A stretch of DNA of 64,000 bases, from contig CM072887.1 in NCBI GenBank assembly GCA_037013685.1, forward strand, positions 37,685,154 to 37,749,153, written 5' to 3'. This DNA comes from Acridotheres tristis (taxonomy: Eukaryota; Chordata; Aves; Passeriformes; Sturnidae). The position numbers were made by a program, and so were the translations under genes. Shown here one piece after another: positions 1 to 10,700 of this stretch. A model generated the notes under the pieces. The model was not told where the DNA came from. It made no database searches and worked only from the letters and a program-made list of their open reading frames with translations. Numbering within the stretch: position 1 is the stretch's first letter; each line of letters opens with the position of its first letter.

Positions 1-250
1 GAGTAATGTAGATAAGCTAAAGCAAAGAAGTTCCAGCTCAGCATGAGGAAGAACTTCTTTACATTGAGGGTAGCAGAACACTGGAACAGGCTGCCCAGGG
101 ATATCGTGGATTTTCCCTCTCTGGAGATATTCAAAAGCCACCTGTATATGGTACTGAGTAACCAGCTCTAGTGATCTTGCCTTGGAAGGGGGTTTGGACT
201 ATGTGATCTCCAGAGGTCCCTTCCAACCCTATGAATTCCATGATTCTGTA
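1..250 (+). mobile_element. CR1 LINE, 3' end fragment
   Basis: This is the 3' terminal part of a chicken-repeat-1 (CR1) non-LTR retrotransposon in sense orientation. Seen in sequence: the hallmark phrases of the CR1 tail occur in order, namely TTCCAGCTCAGCATGAGGAA near 31, GGAACAGGCTGCCCAGGGAT near 84, TCTCTGGAGATATTCAAAAG near 118, and GATCTCCAGAGGTCCCTTCC near 203. It ends in two degenerate copies of the CR1 terminal octamer, ATTCCATG (235-242) and ATTCTGTA (243-250). CR1 copies are usually 5'-truncated and lack target-site duplications; here the left end is either truncated or lies beyond the window edge. The piece covers the end of ORF2 and the 3' UTR and encodes nothing functional. This element is the main evidence that the DNA is avian. 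Confidence 0.93.
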
Positions 251-3200
251 ATAATATTTAGAAAAAGAACATTTAAATTCATCTTCATACACAGAAGCAA
301 ATTAAAACAAATTAAAAGTGTTGAAATTATATTTAGAGCAGATCATACTGGAACACAAATCTGACTCCCTTGTGTTGTAGTGACTGCAGTCAGGCTTGTA
401 CAGATAAATATGATGATGACTGATGGCTCTGCATCTTGCCTTCCAGAAACCCTGCCAAGTCCCACTGACACTCTCTGACCTCTCTCCTCTGGGCTCCTCC
501 AATCTAACAACCCTGAAGTCTAAACAGATTAGAGAAGTTTTTATTCCAATCAATTGAAGCAGATACATTTTTGTCTCATTTTTGTCTTATTTCTTTTTCA
601 TTCATGAATGGTCATCAGTTAGACTACAATGGTTTCTTATGTATTTGCATAGTAATTTTTCAAAACACTTATAAGCCTGAAATTTTTCACAAATACATAG
701 TGTGATTCTCATCAAACAGCATGAAAATCCATCACTGTTTACTTGTAAATAAAACTCAAAAAGATGGTCCCCATCCCATCTGGAAACAGTTGCAAATAGC
801 AGCACATTGCCAAGAAAACATTATATTATATGTGAAAGAAGAGCCACAGGCAGTGGAAAGTAAATGAGTAAATCTTAGAGTGTACTTATTTTCAATACAG
901 AATTATGTGAAGCAAAAGCACAAACAAATAAATGGGAAATAAAAAATTCATCCAACTACCATGGGAAAAATTCTTGCCTTTTCATTTTTTTTAATAGTGA
1001 CTAATATTTCTTACTTCCACCGTGGAAGATAGGGACCAATGAATGGAAGAGAGGGAAGTAAGTTTCTATTTTAATCAGCATATTTCTTCAACTAAACTTT
1101 ACTGAAATTGGCCAAGGCAGCAAAATAGCATACATGCAAACTGAGATCTGGAAAATTCTAGTTTTACTATAAACCAAAAGAATTTTTGGTCTTCAATCTT
1201 ATTGCTTTGAAGCAAAGGAACATGGGGAAATGCTCGTCTAGCACACCAGTAACATCTACATCTCTACCTTGGCACTTTCCCTGCACTGGAGAAGATAGTG
1301 AAAAATTATCTAAATATTCACAATCAACTTCTTTTTACAGGAAAACCACTCACTACCATGGATTTGACAATAACTTCATTTTTCCAGCAGCTCAACTCTG
1401 TATTATGATATGGCATTTATTTTTAATTTGCTTTATAAAGGCAGCTGAGTGTTGGTCTTGGGAGACATAGAAAGATTCTAGAGAAGACATTCAATGTAAT
1501 TTTTTTATCCACTAGCCCTTCTGGGCTTATAGGTTTTCACAATTCAGTTTGTCTTAGTGAAAGTTGAGCAGAAAAACAGCTACACAGACACCTGTCCCAC
1601 TAATCTTGCCAGGAACAGGAGAACCATTGGTAAAGATTAAATGCAGATGTGATGAGTAAGACAAGATAGGGAAAAACCCCATATATTCAATCTTCACTAC
1701 TCAGATAAGCAATTTACACAGCCTAGTTCCCCAGGCTAGAAAACCATATCTGACACCATATTAGTTCATATGACTTCTATAAACCATCTAAGTTTCCCAC
1801 CACATTTATCATATTAAATACAGAGCAATTACTTCTCAATCTTCAAATATTACTTACTTTTCCACTTAAGATAAATCTTTTGCAAAACAGTCGATTAAGA
1901 CTGATAAGAAACTTCAGACTTTGCTGATGTTGTCAAACATGATGCTAATTTAAGCTATATCTGGTGATAGCATTTTCTTATTTTCTTTGTTCTTTCTCTC
2001 AGTCAGCGTCAACATTTAGCCACATGAAACCCAGATTAAATGCAAACAGTCTTAATCCAATGCTAACACAGAGGCCCTTTTCCCCATTGGCTTTTCAGGG
2101 ATTCTGAACAGCAGGAAAGTCCCTAGAATTTTAATAGCTGTTGTGGTGGTGTTTCTTCCAAAAATTCTCCTCCCTGCACTGCAAGCAAAAGAAATGACTG
2201 TTCTGGTAATTGTAAAGATGTCAGATGAGCACTATAAGGGTCCTTTCTCCCCTATTCTGAAAATCAGGAAAATATGCTTTTCCATTGACCTTCCCAGGCT
2301 AATCCAGGTTAAACCTTTGCAAGAACATCTGGAGGAAATTAAATGCAACAACACAAATCTCTCTAAATAGTTTGAGCTGGTGCTTCCATAAAAGTCTTAT
2401 TTCAATCTTGTTCCTGTATGTCCCCTGTCTTTCCCTCTTGCTCATGGACAATGAAAGATATTATTTACATCTATCAAAAGACATTTAAGAGCTTTAAGAA
2501 GCAGGGCAAGTTCACCCAGTCGGCCTATACTGATGAAAAATATTCCAAACCAAACAGTGCATAAAACTTACGTAAACTATTAGATTTTAAAGCCTGAGGT
2601 AGGTTCTATGACACACAGTCACATAAAGAACTCTCGATCTTTTCACACTAACCCCTCAGCCTTGGCCAAACAGTTTCTCTCTTCCAGAACGAGTTTTCCA
2701 TGTACCAGGGAGCTTGCTCATGGCTTTTCATTGGTTCTGTCACCCCTTCATCCCTTTGCCTCTGTCACCACCCCCAGCATCTTACTGCTTTCTCAGCCCA
2801 ATGGTATGAAAAGGCTTAAAATATGACTTAAGTAGCATATGAGTCATCCAACATTAAATGCAGACTGATTCTCCATTTACATCACTGCTCATGTACATGG
2901 GATAGGAAATAGAACTTAGACAACTAATAGATAGCAAATAGAACTTAGGAAAATCATGCAATAATCCAAGAGTAGTAACCCATGCAGTTCAAATTTTCTG
3001 CATGAGATAAATTATAAAAATTATGCACATAGAAACACTGCTTGTCTTCTGACATTTAGAAAATTTGCTATTACTTCCCCTGAGATTAAAAATTCAGTAT
3101 CTTGATTAGAAAAAAAGAGGAAGTACCTATATTTCTCTTTCCCTTTAGTCACACAGACCCCACAGAGGTTTCTAAAAAGATCCACCTGAAATGAGTAACA

Positions 3201-6200
3201 CCAGTGTCATATTGTGGCAGATCAAGGACATCTCAGTACTCCAAATTTATTTATTGGCTGATGTCGAAGCAGATGCCCACAACTGATGGCACCATATTTT
3301 GTCTTTGAGGGCTACTGAATTGAAATTTAGAAAAAAGCAGCCTTGCTGTTGTATTTTCATAGTGATGCCGTGACATCTGGAACACAAGTCAGCCAATTTT
3401 ACTCTTAGTTAATACTCCCCTATGGCAATCCACCCCAAAAACAGATCAATTACAATCACACACTTGTGCTAAAAGTCTATTAGAGGAATGTGTGACCTGA
3501 TATTTAAAATCAACCCAAAACAAACCAAGAAATTTCATTTCTAGTGATGAAGCTGAAAGTGCAAGAAGTCACGTGAAAGGATACCTTCCTTGGTTCCCTC
3601 TTTATATTATCTCTTCCTTTTGTATCGTTATTAAAGACCAGAATTATCACTTCAGCTTCAAGCTTCCACTTGCAGGACCCAGATGGGGACAAGCTCTGCA
3701 TTCAGTCACACGACCTTCCTGTTTTCATGCTGCTGGTCTGACGGCAGCAGGTTAATAATTTCTTGCCTGTAGATATGTGGTGGTAGTTGTGTTAATGCAA
3801 ACATACAAAATGTAACCCACAGATTTCTAAGAATGGGTTGAAGTGTAGCCAAATATTCTGTACTGGTACTCCACAGATTTGAGTAGAAAATCTTTCATTT
3901 TGGAAAAAAGCTGCAAAAATGTCTAGGCAGAGCAGCTTTGGACATATTATTTTATCATGTAAAAAAATTAGTTTTCTTATAAAATCTAGCTTGAATAGGG
4001 TCAGTTGGTATTTTTACAAAATGAAAAATTAATTCAGATTTTTTTCTTTTCTTGCTAAGACTTGTCTGAGTTTTAAAGAAATACATTATTTAATTTGGAA
4101 CTCTAAAAATGCTAGCATTAATTTAGGATGACAACTAAGAATCTGTAGAGCACAATCTGCATTGCTAAGACTCAATTTTTTTCTTTAATGACTTCCTAAA
4201 TATTTTAATTTTCATTTTTATTTTGAATTTTTTTTCTCCTTTTTCCATATTCAAATTGCTAACAGTTTTACTAAAATACCACTATGGTTCAAAAATAGTT
4301 GAATCTAAATACATTTTAAATGTATTAAAATCATTAAGTCATACTACTCCGTGCAAATTGAAATGGGGGGATTCTGAAAAAATATTTGGGGGGTTTTTCT
4401 TGTGTATTATGTTTCTGGTTTTGGCCTCAGCACTGTCTTATCACAATGAGTCCTAGAGCCTTAGAAAGAGCTTTTCTGTATAACCTTTATTTAGGAATCA
4501 CCTAAATACCTACTGAAGCTGAATAACTGCCTCACAGTTTTCTGTGCCATTTCTGCCTACACTCACATTTTAAACCTGTGATTTTTGTCGGCTGATGGGC
4601 CTCATACAAGAACAGGGCTTGGTAATGAGACATCAGCAGCCCATAGATAAGGCAGTTTGATCTTGCGATAGGAAATTGATGATCACATTTTTTAAGATAC
4701 ACGATTATAGATTGAGTGTCTTCTGGAACGGAAATGTCACTATCACTGTAACTTAGTCAATAAATAACAAATATGACAAAACCATATAATCCTGTAATCC
4801 TTTAAATATCAAGGTCCAGATTTGCTCTCTTTGAAGCCCTCAGGGACTTTGATCCAACTTTTAAACACTTAGAAGAAATTTTATCTTAAGACAGAGTAAC
4901 AGCTTATGCAAAAACTGTCACCATTTAAAATAAACCTCACTCGTCTGAGTATAGATAGTGGTTCTGTAAAAAGAAGAAATCTCTAATTAAAAAAAAAAAA
5001 AATTGGCCAAACACAAGATGCATAAATAAAAACTTCTGAAACCAGCCTTCACCTGGAGTACTTAAAATAAAAAGAAATTATAGGAATGTTACATCAGAAA
5101 GTAATTATAAAAAATAAGGGTGGGAGCATGCACAAATGCAGAGAATGCATGGATAAAGTTTGAGAGACTATTACTAAAGAGAGTAGAAAGTTTAGTTCAG
5201 GAAGAGTTCACAAAACCTTCCTTGACATTCTGCAGAAAAGCTTTTGTCATGCCATGATTTCTTTGATAAACCTTGAAGCAATGTGGTACTTCTTGATAGG
5301 AAAAAAATATAAGCCAGATGAAAACATAGTGGACTCACTACTTGAATATTCTCAGTTTTCACAATAACTCTGTCATGCACTAAGAATCCTGTAATATGTC
5401 ACTTTTTTCAGAAGATATTGAAGATATTACAGATTGGGGTTTTTTTCTTTGGCCAGGACCAGTTCATTATCATTAATTAGCAACTTTCTGGGTGTTGGGT
5501 TTGCAAAACTGTCTTTAGCACATCAAGGAAATCCTAGCACTTAACAAAGTGGAAATTGGAGAAAGCATAAGGTATTGTATGAGAAAAGGTTGAAGTGAAA
5601 TGCTCAGCTCCAAAGTTTGAACAAACAAACACAGCAGATAAAAAGCACTTTTCTTGCTCCTCTGTGCACTCAGTGGAAAGAAACTATCAAACTTTTGCAC
5701 CCCACTGATCCAAGATGCATTAAAAATCTCTCTCAGCTGAGAAAAAAATGTGTCAACCACCATTCCTATTCTAGTTCAATTTAAGGGGCAAAAAATCTAT
5801 TTTTGTAAAAGCTGTCAGTGAAAAACTCTCATCCAAGCATTCACTCATGCTCTAGAGTGGTCATGTATTTCATGTTTAATGGGCCAAATTTAGAGAACAT
5901 AGAGGCTGATAGCCAGCATTGACCCATGCTGTGAGTTGACAAAAGACATATAAGCGTGGCACTATTTCTTTGTGAACATAAGACAGCAACTTAATTTAGA
6001 GCATCTTCCAAGCAGTTTTGGTTCTCTCTGTTCATCATCTGTAGGGTGCAAGTACACAGTATTTTTGTATCAGATCAGTAAAAACAGTGAGCTCAGAGCT
6101 TTCTTAGGCAACTCCTGGAGGTTTCTAAAAGAAATGCAGAGCCCCAAAACCTGAAAACAAAGCATACATGGTAGGTATGGAGGTGGCAGTAGGCAAAGTG

Positions 6201-6477
6201 ATGAGCTGAATCCCTTCTGCAGTAATCAATTTACCTCAAAGCGAGAAATTCTCTTATTGCTACTGCAGCACATGGCACTTTGCAGGGTTATTGCAGACCC
6301 CTCACACAGTTCCTCATATGATAACTGTAATTGTAATTGCATGTGATGTCTACACCTCTGAGCAGGTAGAGGCAACAGGCATGACATGGTCATGTATTAA
6401 CGTTTGAGGAAAAGCTATAAGTGAAGAGAAATGAAGGGATGGAGGAAGAGTATCTTCAAAAGATTAAAGTGGATATC
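251..6477. other. Unannotated AT-rich DNA, no gene seen
   Basis: I see no gene here. All open frames are short (under about 95 codons), overlap on both strands and show no family signature. The DNA is AT-rich and CpG-poor, with short homopolymer runs such as the A14 at 4989-5002. A small 15-bp inverted repeat (CTTCCAC, one base, GTGGAAG) lies near 1016-1030. The stretch could be intergenic or intronic. Confidence 0.7.
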
Positions 6478-6584
6478 TGTGATAGGTTGACTTAGGAGGA
6501 AGAAACTCAGGAGAAGTTCTTCCTAAGGGAATTTCCTCTGTGGGGGTTGGGATACCTGCAACAGCCAATTAGAGAAAGTCAGTT

Positions 6585-6943
6585 CGCTCCGTGCACACAC
6601 ATTTTGAAGGAGGTAATCCAGAACTGGGTCTCTTTGTCTTTCCGGCGGCTGAGCAGGTAACACCAACCCGAGCTTCCCTCTCCCCATGCAGGGCCGGGGG
6701 AGGCTCAGGGGGCCGCTTGGGCCCCGTTTGCCAACGAGGGGGACCCGATGGCTGAGGGGAGGAAGAGTTGTGTGATAAAACCTTCACGGATTCTTCCTCC
6801 ACCGGCCTGCGGCTCTGGCGTGGGGGATGCTGACTCTTTATGCTGCCGGCCGGGCCGGGCCTGCCCGGGTGGCCATGGGCAGTGTGGGGCTGCAGCCCAG
6901 CCCCACAAAGGCTGATTAACACCTCAGCTGCCCCCCCAGCACG
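6585..6943 (+). promoter_or_regulatory. CpG-dense block within the LTR, possible promoter
   Basis: By my count about 19 CpG dinucleotides fall within roughly 360 bp, while the surrounding tens of kilobases have almost none. The block is GC-rich, with clustered CCGG sites around 6845-6868. It lies in the first half of the probable LTR, where the U3/promoter region would be expected. Retention of CpGs suggests a fairly recent insertion, or protection from methylation-driven decay. Promoter activity is inference; I could not assign a convincing TATA box. Confidence 0.4.
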
Positions 6944-7678
6944 GCCTGAGCCTGGCCCAACTTTTGTAGTTGTGTTAAACTTTAACTCTTTAGTGTTCAG
7001 ATAAGATTTGCAAAGCCTCCAGGCTTTCCTTTGAATATGAAAGGGAATAAGAAGATTTCTGAAGTCAGTGATGCAAGAGCTAAGTATTTTAAGATGGAAG
7101 GAGAATGAGAAGATGCTGAAATGGCTGAAAATCTTTTTGGGAAATTGTAGGAATGAACTGATGTACTGAATATTCCTATAAACCATGGAAAGAGACATGG
7201 GGGGATGGAAATGTTCCATTTAATAGATGATTTGACTAAAAAACACCTGTGTTGAGAATTTCTGCCCTGAGAAAAGAAGGGGATTTCAGTTTTCTGAAGA
7301 TGAAGCCTGAGCAGAGAGAAAGGAGACAGAGAGAATCGTTGCTGTCGAACATTTCATTCTTAAAAGTAATACCCCATGGAACAGACATGACCCACATCTA
7401 CAACTTTGGGACGGCTGTAGAATTGGGAGGAGGGTCACGGTTTGCAGGTTCCCAGGCGGATGCAAATCGTGAAAGATAAAATCACAAGAGAACTTCTTTT
7501 TCCTTCTTGCGGGAAAAATCCCTACAACTTCAACAAGAAGAGGCTTCTCTCTCCAGAAGTGAACAGAGAAAGACTAAATTGGGCACTGACCAAAGTATTT
7601 GTTATATGTTTGTTTTGTTGTTATGAAGATTGGGAGAGGGAGGGAAGGAGTGATCTGGAAAATCTTATTCTGAATTGA

Positions 7679-7711
7679 TTTTTTTTTTTTCCCCTTTTTT
7701 CCCCCTTTTTT
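7679..7711 (+). repeat. T/C homopolymeric tract in the LTR
   Basis: A run of T12, C4, T6, C5 and T6 lies directly before the LTR polyadenylation signal. It is a low-complexity pyrimidine tract and prone to length variation. Confidence 0.85.
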
Positions 7712-7723
7712 GTTTGTGTAATT

Positions 7724-7729
7724 AATAAA
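7724..7729 (+). promoter_or_regulatory. Polyadenylation signal AATAAA in the LTR
   Basis: A perfect AATAAA lies about 65 bp before the right end of the LTR. It follows a T/C-rich tract (7679-7711) and precedes a T-rich stretch that could act as the downstream element. Its position and orientation set the transcriptional direction of the LTR as plus. AATAAA is common in AT-rich DNA, so the call depends on the LTR context. Confidence 0.5.
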
Positions 7730-7794
7730 TTTTCTTCTATACTCTTTCAAGTTTTGTGCCTGCCTTGCTCTTTTGCTCCTGGTTCTGTCTCACA

Positions 7795-10700
7795 ACAGAA
7801 AGAAATAAGTTTATTTAAATTGGCAACTCAAACCGAAGACAATATCACATTTCCTCTGCCAGCATGTGCTGAGATAGAACCTGTTCCCTTTCAGATGCCT
7901 ATTTTTCCTTCTTTTATAGTAATACACAGAAGCGGAGCATTTATGAGTAACGCTTGGTGCAAAACAAGGATGACACTTCTGAGCAATAAACTCTAATGTG
8001 AAACCCTGTCTATGAGCACTGTAAATACTTATACATTCTCATCTAACCTTTTTCTACAAGCCTTTGGTAACAGCAGCAAATATTATGGTTTTAACCCAAT
8101 CCTAGTCTAAATATACTGGATAAGAGTGCTACACACAGAACTTTTCACCCAGATATCAACTTTTATTATGAGGCTCAATTAGAGGGCCAAATGTAAAGAA
8201 AAGACTAGCATAATACCTTTCTTGAGACTGTAATCAGAAGATAATTTTGAATTAATATCCTTTCTTGTTTCCATCTACTCATAAAAAGGGTGGGGGAGCT
8301 TTGAATCATGTTTTGTTTTGTTTTTTTTAATTTATTTCTCTATTCTTCTGTTAGTTTTTGCTTACAATTGAACCAGGATAAGGTATGCTGTACTACAAGG
8401 TATTTCAGTGACAGACATTTTAACCAACATGTGACAAATTTGCAATGATCTCAGTGGTATATGAAAGCTACTAGGGAATGAATTTCATTTACCATTAGGT
8501 CAGTCTACTTCTAGTGTTCAGGAAGACAGGATGCCCTGCATGTCACTACCTGTGAACAAGCGTGTTTCGTACTCCCAGGATCAGTAAACAACCCAAAAAC
8601 TGAGCTTGTCTTTAGTATTTCCCAGTAAAGTGACCTAAAATCCACACAGAGTCAGATGTCCTTTAGCATCACAGTGGACCTTTACCCATAATGAGAAGAG
8701 TTTATGTCTAGGGATTGCTCAGTTCTGTAAAAAAAAACCCCCAACAAACAATATCTAATGTTCTTCTTATTTTGCATTCCTATTTTTCTTTTATTGTGGA
8801 CTTGCCTATTTGTTTTCTAAGTTTTAATTAATTTAGTTGTTTTTACTGTCTGCCTCTGTTCTTCCTTGTCATACTCAAAAGATGATAAGCCTCCATATAA
8901 GTCTCATGCACATGAACAGGCACTTTCCCAGAGACCAGCAACACTGCCTGGAAAACTCCTGCTGGAGGAAAAAAATGTTGCAAGAGCTCTTCCTTGTCAC
9001 CAGCTGAGTGGGGGACAACATGCTAAAGGGCTACTTGGTTTTAGAAGAGCACTGTCTCCTATATTCTGCCTACTTTTTTTTATATGCCCACTAAAATACC
9101 TTCTTCTGATGTATACCTAGTATCCATCTCCAGTGCCTATTTACTAAACATTCAAAAAAATACCCTTCATCTTTCCCACAGATTGTTTCTAGTGTTTGGA
9201 GTGAACTACCCATCAAAGGTTTGTTAAAGTGAATTAGTTGGTTAAAGTGAATTAGTTGAGACAGAGCACATCACTAACATGGCACACAGTAATTTAATTA
9301 ACCATGAGCATGTGTGTCACAATATGGAAAGGTAAATCCAGATACATAGAAGTTTCACACTTCCTTACCCATCGTATTTTATCATCACACTGGCTCAAAT
9401 CCATATTTTTAACCCAATTCTATTTAAGGGCAAAAACCCTGTCAAGCTGTCCAAAGTTTGGACCCAAGAAATAGCTGGGGAGCTTTCCACCCTTACCGAG
9501 TCAGACTGCCTTCTGTATCATCCATTAGGTGGTCTTATTCTTTTATTCCAATACACCTGGCTATTTCAATCCTCCCTTTCCTGTGGGTAAGAGGGATTCA
9601 TCAAACTTTGCATACATGAGAAAGAAAGCTGAGTGAGACTTGTGAGGTCCAAATACTGAAGCTGGTTGATGTACTGTTACATTATTACTACCATGGCTCT
9701 AGCATTGAACACTATGGACACTACAGAAGAAATGCTGTGCTTAAACCACACAGTTGCATAGAGAGTAGGGCTGCACTCACCATGTGGACTGACATTAGAA
9801 TGTTTTGCACAGATTCTAGAAGCAAGCTCAGAGAAAAAGAGATGAGTTCATTTTCGGGGTAAAAATCATGAGAACAAAGAAAAACTCCAAGCCTTCAGTT
9901 TCACACTCCTAATCAGAGATTTTACATTACAATTTTACTGCACTTTCCTTTTGATAAATTAAATATGATATTGGAAGTGACTAAACAACTGTGTTCAGTA
10001 GAAATACTGGAAAAATAATGAAGATGGCAGCCAATTCTTTATATATTATTCACAGACACAACATCCTGTATATATAATCTTAGATATGCTATTTTGGAGC
10101 CCAAAGCAGAATAACTTTTAAAAAGCAGCAACACTGGAGAAAAAAAGAAAAATATTAGTGCACTTATCACCACAGCAGGAAGAGACAGCAATACCAACAG
10201 TAAACATGTGCCTAAATGGCTCAGCAGAAACATCCTCCTACGTCTGATAGCTCTCCATAACCACAGCAATTCAGTGCCCTTTGAACATATACACAGTGTT
10301 TTCTGAACCAATTATGATGCTGGCATATGGTCCATTTACCAAGAAAGAAAAAGACAGACTTTTTAAAAGCACTGTCATGACCATTATGACAAAGAAAAAG
10401 TTGGCCACTACTACAGAGCCTGAGCCAACATTTATTTAAATAAATGAAAAGACTTTCACTGACTGCAGAGTGTACTTTGGATCTGGTCCACAAAATTTGG
10501 AGAATATTCCTGGTCTCATAAAGAGCCAGAGACTAGAGCACCACCAACATCTAGCTAAACAGAAACTGTTCTTTTAAAAAAAACCTATAAGGAATAATAG
10601 GGAGGAAAGAAAAAAGCTCCTTTGGAATTCAAGAGGCTTCTGAAAATGAATGGGATGGCTCTTATAGAATTTTAATGAACCTGTGTGTTATTCAATAAAG

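Larger units (their letters stand above)
6478..7794 (+). mobile_element. Probable solo LTR of an avian endogenous retrovirus
   Basis: Seen in sequence: a 1317-bp block opens with TGTGATAGG and closes with CTGTCTCACA, so the ends form a perfect 5-bp terminal inverted repeat (TGTGA/TCACA) of the TG...CA type typical of LTRs. Inside, in the order expected for an LTR, come a CpG-dense GC-rich block (6585-6943), a T/C-rich tract (7679-7711), an AATAAA signal (7724-7729) and a T-rich, CTTGCTCTTTTGCTCC-type end. No gag, pol or env frame adjoins it on either side, so it is best read as a solo LTR left by recombination between two LTRs. The style resembles the long ERV-L-like LTRs of songbirds, but that family assignment is from memory and unverified. 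The 5 bases flanking each end (ATATC and ACAGA) are not an obvious target-site duplication, so the exact ends are uncertain. A 216-codon minus-strand frame at 6569-7219 is a by-product of the GC-rich block. Confidence 0.65.

Noticed and set aside
6569..7219. 216-codon minus-strand open frame
   Set aside because: It lies within the probable LTR, antisense to its signals, and owes its length to the GC-rich block. The product is Pro/Gly/Arg-rich with no recognisable domain.
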